A stretch of DNA of 64,000 nucleotides from Candidatus Melainabacteria bacterium RIFCSPHIGHO2_02_FULL_34_12. GTDB taxonomy: Bacteria > Cyanobacteriota > Vampirovibrionia > 2-02-FULL-35-15. Within the stretch, counting starts at the first letter, position 1. Each line of letters begins with the position of its first letter. The DNA is taken from the NCBI GenBank assembly GCA_001784555.1, contig MFRM01000003.1:94578-158577 (forward strand). The letters are read 5' to 3'. The position numbers and the translations under genes were made by a program. Below the pieces are notes generated by a model. That model saw nothing but the letters and a program-made list of their open reading frames with translations, did not search any database and was not told where the DNA came from. Of this stretch, positions 42,930-51,051 are shown in pieces.

Positions 42930-44067
42930 TGATATAGGGACAATTCATAAATTGCCCTTACGATCACGCATTGCTGTCCTTTTGATAAATTTTGGCGGAC
43001 CTCACTCACTAGGCACCGTCAAGCCCTTCTTATTTAATTTGTTTAATGATCCTACGGTTTTGAATTTTCCTCTTAGTTTTTTATACAGAAAACCTCTTGC
43101 ATGGCTTATATCAAACATGAGAGATATGACCTCACGAGAGATGTACAAAAAAATCGGATCAATCAGTCCCTTAATTCCTATAACTTACCTTCAGTCTGAA
43201 AAATTGCAGGAATTGTTTAATAAAAATAATCTTCCCTTAGATGTGTTTATTGGTTTTAGGTATTGCAAACCTTTTATTGAAGATGCACTGTCAGAGATCT
43301 CAAATAAAAACTATGATAAGTTAATTGTTTTACCTTTATATCCTCAATATTCATATACCACAATAGGTTCAGCACAGGTAGCAGTAAACAGCTGGTTTAA
43401 AAAACATGTTGCGCGGAGGAACAAAGTGACGACGAAGCAATCCCGATCGAATTCACCTAAAGCAGACCGAGATTGCGGAGCCTGTCCCGAGCAGAGCGAG
43501 GGATCTCCTCGCAATGACATGGAATTACATTTTATTAAAGAATGGTATACAGACGATGACTATATTCAGTCCTATGTCTCGCTAATTCAGGATTGCCTGA
43601 AAAATCTAGATTTAAGAAGCACTGAGATTATTTTCAGTGCTCACAGTATTCCGGTTTTTAACATTGAAAACGGTGACCCTTATAAAGAACACATAATTAA
43701 AAGTGCTAATTTAATAATTCAAAAACTAAAATGGAAAAAAAAGTGGCATCTAGGATATCAAAGTAAGCTTGGACCAGTTAAATGGCTTGAACCTTCAACT
43801 GATAAAGTTATAGAAGAAATTGCACTAAGAAATAAAAATACAAATATTCTTGTAGTACCTATAAGTTTTGTCTGTGAACATGTAGAAACCATATATGAGA
43901 TTGGTATGTTGTATAAAGATATTGCAAATAAACATGGAATTAAGAAATTTACCAGAGTCCCGGCCCTTAACACGAATAAATATTTAATACAGGCATTATA
44001 TAATCAAGTGATGATTTGTCTTGAAAAAAGCCAAATTGATATAAAAGAACTCTTAACAGTTATCTAA
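42895..44067 (+). CDS. hemH: Ferrochelatase
   Basis: Inserts ferrous iron into protoporphyrin (or coproporphyrin). The family start AVLLINFGGPHSLGTVKPFLFNLF begins near residue 27, VLPLYPQYSYTTIGS follows, and the metal-binding His is in FSAHSIPVF. The ATG at 42895 overlaps hemN by 35 bases. The first ~25 residues come mostly from hemN overlap and a worn palindrome (42934-42961); a TTG at 42952 is a possible alternative start. A 113-base repeat (43407-43519) adds about 38 residues (VARRNKVTTKQS ... GSPRNDM) in frame before ELHFIKEW. Confidence 0.9.
   Translation: MLNKKSIQNQSDDIGTIHKLPLRSRIAVLLINFGGPHSLGTVKPFLFNLFNDPTVLNFPLSFLYRKPLAWLISNMRDMTSREMYKKIGSISPLIPITYLQSEKLQELFNKNNLPLDVFIGFRYCKPFIEDALSEISNKNYDKLIVLPLYPQYSYTTIGSAQVAVNSWFKKHVARRNKVTTKQSRSNSPKADRDCGACPEQSEGSPRNDMELHFIKEWYTDDDYIQSYVSLIQDCLKNLDLRSTEIIFSAHSIPVFNIENGDPYKEHIIKSANLIIQKLKWKKKWHLGYQSKLGPVKWLEPSTDKVIEEIALRNKNTNILVVPISFVCEHVETIYEIGMLYKDIANKHGIKKFTRVPALNTNKYLIQALYNQVMICLEKSQIDIKELLTVI
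42934..42961. repeat. 28-base palindrome at hemH start, degenerate
   Basis: ATAGGGACAATTCA then TAAATTGCCCTTAC, a worn form of GTAGGGGCAATTCA with its reverse complement. It lies between the end of hemN and the conserved part of HemH and is read as IGTIHKLPL. Confidence 0.65.
43407..43519. repeat. 113-base dispersed repeat inside hemH, in frame
   Basis: The left end TGTTGCGCGGAGGA and right end TCCTCGCAATGACA are related as inverted repeats (right end reversed: TGTCATTGCGAGGA). GACGACGAAGCAATC near the left and CGAGATTGC in the middle match a repeat type common in many bacterial genomes. The TCCCGAGCAGAGCGAGGGATC stretch adds a further short inverted repeat. It is GC-rich and its peptide (Arg, Ser, Asp-rich) has no counterpart in ferrochelatase. 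A 16-base relative of its end lies in prmC at 13506. Confidence 0.8.
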
Positions 44068-44091
44068 AGTGTTTGCAATTATAGGATTCAA

Positions 44092-45486
44092 ATGAAAGAT
44101 GTAATTATTATAGGAGCTGGAATTGCCGGGCTTTCGGCAGGCTTTGAACTTTATAAGAAAAATATTGATTTCCAGATATTAGAAACATCAGATCGCGTTG
44201 GCGGTGTAATAGAAACATTAAAAATTGAAGACTTTTTAATTGAAAACGGACCTCATACATTCAGTTCAATGAGCAAAGAAACTCTAGATCTGATAAAAGA
44301 ACTTGGAATTGAAGATTTACTTACAGAAGCAAATCCATCCTCAAAAAAAAGATATGTTTATCTTAATAATCAATTAATCCCTGTTCCATCTTCACTATTT
44401 GAATTTTTTAAATCAGAGATTTTATCCAGAGAAGGGAAAAAAACTGTTTTTGAAGAATTATTTATTAAAAAAGAAGAAAAAGAAGAGACCGTAGAGGAAT
44501 TTATTTCACGACGATTCGGCAGAGAAGTATTAAAAAATCTCATACAGCCATTTTTAAATGGGGTATATGCAGGAGATGTAAAAAAATTATCTGCAAATGC
44601 TGTTTTCCCCAGACTTAAATCACTTGAAAATAATTACAAAAGTATAATTTTAGGCTCAATTTTTTCAAGTGGTTTTAAAAACTCATTTAAGAAACTAACG
44701 CTTTATTCATTTAAAAACGGTATGGAAACGCTTCCAAAAGAAATCCATGAACAAATAAAATCAAAAGTCACATTAAATGCTAAAGATATTGAAATAACAA
44801 GGGCTAAAGACTTTTTTGTAGTAACCTTCAAAGTTAATAATAAGCCCATTAGTTACACTACAAATTCAGTATTGCTTTCAATACCTGCTTACAAAATCCC
44901 TGAATTTAGTTATCTTTTGCCTGATGAATACTTAAATAATTTCTTACAAATAGAATACCTTCCTGTAGCTTCAATTACACAAGTAGTAGACAAATCAAAA
45001 ATTAAAAAAGAACTGGATGGTTTTGGATATCTTTGTGCAAAAGAACCTCATAAAAAACTGCTGGGCACTATATGGAGTTCAGTTATTTTCCCTGAACGTG
45101 CACCACAGGACAAAGTGTTACTTACTTCATACTTAGGGGGAACATACCATAAAAAAGTAACTGACCAGTCAATAGAAGAAATTAGTAATCTAACCACAAA
45201 AGAAGTTGCCGAAACACTGGATATAAAAGATACAAATTCCATAAGAACATTAAACGTTAAAATATATAATAATGCATTACCACAGTATAATATCGGTCAT
45301 ATTGAAAGAGTAAGCCGCATAGAAAATCTAATGGATAGAAATTACGGCTTGTTTTTTACTGGTAACTATCTCTATGGAATATCCATTAACGACACAATTA
45401 AGACTTCAAAATCTGTTGTACAAAAAATTATTAAATTTTTAAATACAACGGTTAAAAAAGAAGGAAAAATCCTGCTTACAAAATAG
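44092..45486 (+). CDS. hemG: Protoporphyrinogen oxidase, FAD-dependent (HemG/HemY type)
   Basis: 464 residues. The FAD-binding VIIIGAGIAGLSAGFELY is near residues 3-20, then RVGGVIETL and NGPHTFSS. The C-terminal GLFFTGNYLYGISINDTIKTS is the second FAD contact typical of this family (hemY in older naming). It oxidises protoporphyrinogen IX or coproporphyrinogen III. The flavoenzyme normally uses oxygen, so its pairing with oxygen-independent HemN is of interest. It is the last gene of the heme operon. Confidence 0.9.
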   Translation: MKDVIIIGAGIAGLSAGFELYKKNIDFQILETSDRVGGVIETLKIEDFLIENGPHTFSSMSKETLDLIKELGIEDLLTEANPSSKKRYVYLNNQLIPVPSSLFEFFKSEILSREGKKTVFEELFIKKEEKEETVEEFISRRFGREVLKNLIQPFLNGVYAGDVKKLSANAVFPRLKSLENNYKSIILGSIFSSGFKNSFKKLTLYSFKNGMETLPKEIHEQIKSKVTLNAKDIEITRAKDFFVVTFKVNNKPISYTTNSVLLSIPAYKIPEFSYLLPDEYLNNFLQIEYLPVASITQVVDKSKIKKELDGFGYLCAKEPHKKLLGTIWSSVIFPERAPQDKVLLTSYLGGTYHKKVTDQSIEEISNLTTKEVAETLDIKDTNSIRTLNVKIYNNALPQYNIGHIERVSRIENLMDRNYGLFFTGNYLYGISINDTIKTSKSVVQKIIKFLNTTVKKEGKILLTK

Positions 45487-45547
45487 TTTTAAAATTATTA
45501 CGCATACATAATTAAGAAATAAAAGTGTAGTATTATTTTTAATTACC

Positions 45548-45655
45548 AACACTGGTTGGAAATTATTATCGGATATAAATCTTTCATGGGGGAAGTATGG
45601 TGAGAAACCTACGCTGACCCGCAACCGTTAAAGCCGGAATACCCATTAAGGTTTA
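45548..45655 (+). ncRNA. Cobalamin (B12) riboswitch aptamer
   Basis: Conserved blocks occur in the right order: GGGGAAG, GGTGAGAAACC, the B12-box-like GACCCGCAACCGT and GCCGGAATACCC. They match the consensus GGGAA..GGTGAAAATCC..CCCGCAACTGT..GCCAGGATACC of the adenosylcobalamin riboswitch class. It is followed by a terminator/antiterminator platform and a large gene read from a TTG. The exact boundaries are estimated. Confidence 0.85.
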
Positions 45656-45661
45656 ATCAAT

Positions 45662-45692
45662 AAAACTCTTTTGCGAGGCTCAAAAGGGTTTT
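45662..45692 (+). terminator. Riboswitch terminator hairpin 1
   Basis: AAAACTCTTTTG, loop CGAGGCT, CAAAAGGGTTTT, with one G-T pair. The T run follows directly. Its right arm overlaps the left arm of the 45687-45719 hairpin, so the two cannot form together. Confidence 0.7.
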
Positions 45693-45719
45693 TATCTATT
45701 TAAGATTTAGATAAAAACC
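45687..45719 (+). promoter_or_regulatory. Riboswitch antiterminator-like hairpin
   Basis: GGTTTTTATCTA pairs perfectly over 12 bases with TAGATAAAAACC. It shares bases with terminator 1 on its left and terminator 2 on its right. Forming it would disrupt both, as expected for an antiterminator. Confidence 0.7.
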
Positions 45720-45751
45720 TCTCTGCCTTCAAAAGATTTGAGAGGTTTTTT
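45713..45751 (+). terminator. Riboswitch terminator hairpin 2 containing the Shine-Dalgarno site
   Basis: AAAAACCTCTC, a 16-base loop, GAGAGGTTTTT, then more T. GAGAGG is also the only ribosome binding site for the TTG start at 45755. This hairpin could therefore block both transcription and translation. Confidence 0.75.
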
Positions 45752-45754
45752 AGT

Positions 45755-47470
45755 TTGCAGATATCATTTCAAAAAGCTCTTTCTTTTTATCTTACAGGCA
45801 GAACAATTTTGCCTGAGAATATTCTTTCTTCTGAAAATACAGCATCAGAACTTACCAGGCAAGAACTAGATGATATGGAAATATCTTCTCAGGCAGAATA
45901 TCAAAGATCAGAATCAGAAGGTTTTCAGTTTTCTGATAAAGCTTTAAATCTAAAAGCTGATTTTAACACTGTTCATGGTCAATTCAGAATGGCTGGATTA
46001 GGTGTGATTAATTCGTTTTTTTCTGGTATAGGCGCTGGTTTTGGAAGTAAATTAAATTTTTTATCCGGGCTTAGTCTGGCAGGATTATCGCTTGGAGTTT
46101 CATTTTTAAAGAAGATTCCTTTTTTATCTACAAAGTTTTCAATAATGGGTTTCGGCGGAAATTTAATCAGAGGTCCTCTACATATTTTTGATTCTATTTT
46201 TTCAACTATAGGAGAACAAGGATCCAAATACACATTACCAAGCTTACTTGCAGGCGGAGTAAGTGTACTCAGCCTGGTAAGAACGGTTCTTGAAAAGGAT
46301 AACAAAGAATTTACTCTTCCTTTTGATACAGTTTCTGGCACTCTTGGAAGAACAGCTATTCATCACATGGACTCTATGCTTGCCAGCAAAGCTGCTCAAA
46401 TTTCAAACTCACATCACACTGCTGGTTCATTTCTTGCAAGTTCATTGACTACACTTGGACTTCTTGCTCCTGATTCAGTTAAAAAGAAAGTTCTCCCCTG
46501 GAATACTCACGAAGGATTTATTGCACAGGGAGGCTCAAATTTCCTGGATTCATTGTTTTCAAATATTGGCAATTCTTTTTCCTGTCTTTTAAACAGCTCA
46601 AGAAATATAGCCATTGCAACTGGAGGTATTGCATTAGGCATGCCAGTTTTAGGAACTATTTTAAATGCCATTAATTATCAGATTCCGTTTGGCACGCTGG
46701 AAGGTAGACTTGTCAGAGGAATATTTCATGCACCTGAAAATCTTGTTTTTAATGTCGGTACCATTCTTGGAAACAGTACCATTGGGATTCCATTATCATT
46801 GGGATTTGCAGGACTTACTTATCTGACTTGCGTATCAAAACAAGGGAAAAATTTACTTAAGAATTTTGACATCTCTAGAGATAAAATCGGCGGGCTAATT
46901 CAAAGGCTTCCCTTTCATCTTTTATATTCTATGATTTCTGCCAGTGGAGTAAAGCTAAGTAAATTTATTCCAGCGCCGATTTTAACTATTATTGGTCCTG
47001 CTGTTTCATTTCAGCTAGGTGAAATATTTAAAAATATTGATTCTAAATTTGATGATCTTAAAGGTTTAATGCTTAGAAATTCTGTTCACTTATGGGAAAC
47101 CATCCTGGCACGTGCAGCATATAGAACAGGAAGAATGATCACAGGAACACATAATGAAGAAACCTCAAGCGGATCAATTTTATCTGATGGTCGCTGGTTA
47201 TCCGATGACGGTCGAATTGTACCGACTATGGCAATTGGTAAGCAGACAAAAGATATTACACAAAATAATTTGTTAAATATTGTGCTTTCAGCTTTGGGTG
47301 GTGTGGGATGTGCAATTGGAGGTTTAGCAATTGCAAAATACTTTATGAAAACAAATTCTGAGCCACTGAGAGACGAAGATGCAAAAGCAGTTGCAGTAGA
47401 GGTTTGCCATGGCAAACCTTTTGCAAGTCCAAAAATCGAGCAATCAGTTTGCACAGGAATGGCAGCATAA
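45755..47470 (+). CDS. Seven-repeat protein of unknown function under B12 riboswitch control
   Basis: 571 residues from a TTG start with GAGAGG 7 bases upstream. From about residue 70 to 460 it is built of seven degenerate repeats of about 60 residues, starting near 70, 130, 190, 249, 312, 371 and 432. Each opens with a pattern like F(D/G)T..G.L.R, then a segment such as HIFDSIFSTIG, FLDSLFSNIG or HHMDSMLAS, then a hydrophobic Gly/Leu/Ala-rich helix. A last hydrophobic stretch (about 505-530) could span a membrane. A worn palindrome (47396-47423) encodes VEVCHGKPF near the end. No known B12 gene (transporter, corrinoid enzyme) resembles it. Confidence 0.75.
   Translation: MQISFQKALSFYLTGRTILPENILSSENTASELTRQELDDMEISSQAEYQRSESEGFQFSDKALNLKADFNTVHGQFRMAGLGVINSFFSGIGAGFGSKLNFLSGLSLAGLSLGVSFLKKIPFLSTKFSIMGFGGNLIRGPLHIFDSIFSTIGEQGSKYTLPSLLAGGVSVLSLVRTVLEKDNKEFTLPFDTVSGTLGRTAIHHMDSMLASKAAQISNSHHTAGSFLASSLTTLGLLAPDSVKKKVLPWNTHEGFIAQGGSNFLDSLFSNIGNSFSCLLNSSRNIAIATGGIALGMPVLGTILNAINYQIPFGTLEGRLVRGIFHAPENLVFNVGTILGNSTIGIPLSLGFAGLTYLTCVSKQGKNLLKNFDISRDKIGGLIQRLPFHLLYSMISASGVKLSKFIPAPILTIIGPAVSFQLGEIFKNIDSKFDDLKGLMLRNSVHLWETILARAAYRTGRMITGTHNEETSSGSILSDGRWLSDDGRIVPTMAIGKQTKDITQNNLLNIVLSALGGVGCAIGGLAIAKYFMKTNSEPLRDEDAKAVAVEVCHGKPFASPKIEQSVCTGMAA
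47396..47423. repeat. 28-base palindrome in the seven-repeat gene, degenerate right end
   Basis: GTAGAGGTTTGCCA then TGGCAAACC with the last bases drifted. Read in frame as VEVCHGKPFA near the C-terminus. Confidence 0.75.
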
Positions 47471-47493
47471 GTAGGGGCTTATTGTAATAAGCC
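47471..47493. repeat. Partial palindrome between the seven-repeat gene and its partner
   Basis: GTAGGGGCTTATTG then TAATAAGCC, truncated and followed by a run of nine A. It begins at the base after the stop codon. Confidence 0.75.
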
Positions 47494-47512
47494 AAAAAAA
47501 AAGGAGAAAATA

Positions 47513-48235
47513 ATGGTAATAGAAGCAGCAAGATCAATAACAATAATTCCACGTAGGAGCACATCGCAATATTTCTATAGTGGAAAACCAAACCTGAAAT
47601 TAATCGATACTGGCAGAGCCATTGCCTCTAAAGCTGCTTTTGAAGCTAGTCTGCAAAGATCACAATTAAGTCAAAAATACTGGGATGAGCTACTTGAAAA
47701 ACTTCGCAAAGCAGGTGGAGGCGGAGGCGGCAGCAGTAATTTTGATCGAGTTACTGTCAGCATGCAACTAATGAACTTTTTAAGCAATAAAGCCATCCTT
47801 GCTATCTTAAAAAGTTTTAATGTGGAATTTTTAAAGCTGACAAATAATATTTCAGAGCAATTACAAAAACCAAGTCAAAATCAGTTTTTAGCTGGTATTC
47901 AAAAGATAGGATTTACAATCTTTAGCGGTATTGCATTTATTGTGGCAACTGTTATTCGAAAGGGCTTGCTGCAGCAAGCCCCTACAGGAATGAAATTACA
48001 AATTCCTGCACTTGCGGTAAGTGTTTCATTTCAACTAAATAAGCTCAAGGAAATTCTTGAAGAAGAATTAAAAGAACTAATTAAAAAGCTGGATGTAAAA
48101 GAAAAAATAAGAAGACTAAAAGCATCTGTTACTGATTTCTTCGTAGAAATGAAGAGGGAAATTATAAATGTAGTAGAGTGGCTTAAGTCAGCTGCATTGT
48201 TACATATAGAAGGTTTGATTAAAAAGAAGGCATGA
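47513..48235 (+). CDS. Hypothetical protein with Gly run and membrane helix, 240 aa
   Basis: Strong Shine-Dalgarno AAGGAG before the ATG. The N-terminal ~65 residues end in a run of six glycines (KAGGGGGGSS), a flexible hinge. Next comes a helical part, a hydrophobic span near residue 130-148 (FTIFSGIAFIVATVI), the palindrome-encoded KGLLQQAPTG, and a basic/acidic coiled C-terminal half. It is probably co-transcribed with the seven-repeat gene and so may also respond to B12. No family was recognised. Confidence 0.65.
   Translation: MVIEAARSITIIPRRSTSQYFYSGKPNLKLIDTGRAIASKAAFEASLQRSQLSQKYWDELLEKLRKAGGGGGGSSNFDRVTVSMQLMNFLSNKAILAILKSFNVEFLKLTNNISEQLQKPSQNQFLAGIQKIGFTIFSGIAFIVATVIRKGLLQQAPTGMKLQIPALAVSVSFQLNKLKEILEEELKELIKKLDVKEKIRRLKASVTDFFVEMKREIINVVEWLKSAALLHIEGLIKKKA
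47958..47985. repeat. 28-base palindrome inside the 240-residue gene
   Basis: GAAAGGGCTTGCTG then CAGCAAGCCCCTAC. Read in frame as RKGLLQQAPT just after the membrane span. Confidence 0.85.
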
Positions 48236-48278
48236 TACCCTAGGTTACATTTCCCACTTTTTTGTAACCTAAAGTATC
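48234..48278. repeat. TGTAACC..GTATC hairpin, copy 3
   Basis: GATACCCTAGGTTACA, a 13-base loop, TGTAACCTAAAGTATC. The arms are the same as at 1930 and 8198. It starts within the stop codon of the 240-residue gene and stands 69 bases before another pair of small genes. Confidence 0.65.
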
Positions 48279-48346
48279 ATCATTAAAAATTAATAATTAA
48301 TTTTCCAAAAAAGAGAACTAGCTTATGCTTAAATCAATGACCATCT

Positions 48347-48547
48347 ATGATGCCGACATTAAGACAAATAAAAAGGTTAAATCAGTTTCTTCTAGATGCT
48401 TATGTAATGAAGATACCGCCAGAATATATAAAGTTTTCTAGGCGTGAGGACAAACCATTTATAATAATACAACTAGAACCTATTCATGATATTAAAATGG
48501 CACGTTGGATCGAGATAAATTGGGAAGGAGCATTAAATGAAAAATAA
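48347..48547 (+). CDS. Hypothetical protein, 66 aa
   Basis: Begins MMPTLRQIKRLNQFLLDAYV and contains the hydrophobic strand PFIIIQLEPI. It overlaps the next gene by 11 bases. A competing 37-codon frame from 48325 exists but looks less protein-like. No family was recognised. Confidence 0.5.
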   Translation: MMPTLRQIKRLNQFLLDAYVMKIPPEYIKFSRREDKPFIIIQLEPIHDIKMARWIEINWEGALNEK

Positions 48548-48731
48548 AATAAACAAACTTTCGAACTTAACAAATGATGAGTTGCTTTGTAAATTAAGAG
48601 AAAACTTGGATGAAAATGAAATGATTTTCCAAGAAATATTTATTAGAGAAGATGATGGAAGGATGAGCAAAGGCAAACCTATAAAAGGTTCACTAATAGA
48701 ATATTTACAGAACAAGAAAAAAGCTAGTTAA
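48537..48731 (+). CDS. Hypothetical protein, 64 aa
   Basis: A strong Shine-Dalgarno (GGGAAGGAG) lies 6 bases before the ATG. The protein is charged and probably helical (LTNDELLCKLRENLDENEM), and ends in Lys/Ala/Ser. It forms an overlapping pair with the 66-residue gene. Its stop overlaps the convergent phosphatidyltransferase gene by 4 bases. Function unknown. Confidence 0.6.
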   Translation: MKNKINKLSNLTNDELLCKLRENLDENEMIFQEIFIREDDGRMSKGKPIKGSLIEYLQNKKKAS

Positions 48732-49312
48732 AAATACTTTCTTCCCTCTATTAAAACCGGCACCCCACGAATCACACAAAAAAAAGTCATAAGATAAATT
48801 AAAAACATTTCTAAATTTAAATATTGTGGCAAATTAGAATGAACAAGAAACATAAATGCAAATGCCGCTATTTTTATTCCGCCATATGAAAATCTCATAA
48901 AGCGTGAGCTTGTAAGAAAAAATCCGATTTTACTTTTCATCATAGACTTTTCGCCAAAGGCAGTTTTTCCTTCTTTATTTGCAAAACCTCTTATACCGTC
49001 TACTAAAATCCCCCTTATGAGAAAAACAATTAAAACCCAAAAAGGTATCCATTTAAGTGTTACAAAAAGTGAAATATAAATAAGTTCTGTAATTCTGTCA
49101 CAGGCAATATCAAAAAATGCTCCAAAATCAGATGTAACTTTTAATGCTCGTGCAATTATTCCGTCTATTCCATCCAGCAAAATAATTATCCACGTAAACC
49201 AGAAAGCATAATTAAGTACTGTTTGATTTTCAGAATCTTTTAAAACCCAAACAGCAAGCCAAATTGCAAAAACTGTGCGGAAGATACAGATTAAGTTAGG
49301 TATTTGTTTCAT
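48728..49312 (-). CDS. CDP-alcohol phosphatidyltransferase
   Basis: 194 residues, about six spans, with the family's active-site motif spread over DGIDGIIARALK and GAFFDIACD (DG..AR..G..D...D). It makes phospholipid by joining a CDP-diacylglycerol to an alcohol such as glycerol-3-phosphate (PgsA-like) or inositol phosphate; which one cannot be told here. Confidence 0.85.
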   Translation of the reverse strand: MKQIPNLICIFRTVFAIWLAVWVLKDSENQTVLNYAFWFTWIIILLDGIDGIIARALKVTSDFGAFFDIACDRITELIYISLFVTLKWIPFWVLIVFLIRGILVDGIRGFANKEGKTAFGEKSMMKSKIGFFLTSSRFMRFSYGGIKIAAFAFMFLVHSNLPQYLNLEMFLIYLMTFFCVIRGVPVLIEGRKYF

Positions 49313-49344
49313 GGATTGATAACGAAAGTCTCACATTAATTTCT

Positions 49345-49372
49345 GCTAGGGTGTTTCACGAAACACCCCTAC
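49345..49372. repeat. 28-base palindrome at the 3' end of aroH
   Basis: GCTAGGGTGTTTCA then CGAAACACCCCTAC, one end drifted. The aroH stop codon (49356-49358) lies inside it, so the palindrome sets the protein's last residues. Confidence 0.85.
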
Positions 49373-49733
49373 TTATATCTGGTCGCAGGTTTTCTGCACC
49401 ACCTAAGTAAACATGTTTAATTTCTTCTTTTTTTAGTTCAGTATATGTTTGAATTAATACCCTTATACATTTTGGAAGACCATTTTTAATCTTCATTTCC
49501 TGAACACAGAGTATGGGGACTGAATCCAGTTGAAATTCTTCTCTTGAAACTGTTGCAGGATTAAGTTCATTTATATCATCAGTAACTGTAAAAATTATAT
49601 TTATTATCTTAGATTTGTCTAGTTTATTCTGTTTTAGCAATTCTGTTAATAACAGAGTGGTTGAATTTTTAATTTCCTTAATGCTGTTTTCTTTAACGGT
49701 AATTGCACCGCGTATGCTGGCAAGTTTTTCCAT
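49356..49733 (-). CDS. aroH: Chorismate mutase, AroH type
   Basis: Converts chorismate to prephenate for Phe/Tyr synthesis. 125 residues of the Bacillus-type AroH: ASIRGAITVKENSIKEI at the start, IIFTVTDDINELNPA in the middle and HVYLGGAENLRPD at the end, with active-site arginines. The final ISRGVS is supplied by the palindrome at 49345-49372. Confidence 0.92.
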   Translation of the reverse strand: MEKLASIRGAITVKENSIKEIKNSTTLLLTELLKQNKLDKSKIINIIFTVTDDINELNPATVSREEFQLDSVPILCVQEMKIKNGLPKCIRVLIQTYTELKKEEIKHVYLGGAENLRPDISRGVS

Positions 49734-49754
49734 AGATCTTTCTCTCTCACATTG

Positions 49755-49782
49755 GTAGAGACGTGCTGCAGCACGTCTCTAC
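49755..49782. repeat. 28-base palindrome, intergenic, perfect
   Basis: GTAGAGACGTGCTG and its exact reverse complement, between the divergent aroH and gap genes. Confidence 0.92.
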
Positions 49783-49791
49783 ATCTTTTAA

Positions 49792-50889
<1,098 letters not shown>

Positions 50890-50919
50890 AAGATAAAATT
50901 CAACCTGCTAATAAAGCAA

Positions 50920-50995
50920 ACTTGTTCCAATTTATTTGGACAAGTGAGCGGTCTTTGGAAAGCCGGTTCGAGGAAACGTCACCACAGAACCGGCT
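50920..50995 (+). ncRNA. Two adjacent hairpins after gap (structured RNA candidate)
   Basis: Hairpin 1 pairs ACTTGTTCCAA with TTGGACAAGT (one bulge). Hairpin 2 pairs AGCCGGTTC with GAACCGGCT, a perfect 9-bp stem around a 17-base loop (GAGGAAACGTCACCACA). There is no immediate T run, so it is not a standard terminator. It could be a 3' UTR-stabilising structure or a small RNA. No known family was recognised. Confidence 0.45.
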
Positions 50996-51051
50996 GTGAT
51001 AAAAGCTCGACTTTAATAACTTTTTTAAACAAAAGAGAGGGGGGTTAGGCT

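Noticed and set aside
50961..50995. GGTTCGAG inside the gap 3' hairpin, reminiscent of a tRNA T-loop
   Set aside because: No acceptor, D or anticodon arms of suitable length can be drawn around it.
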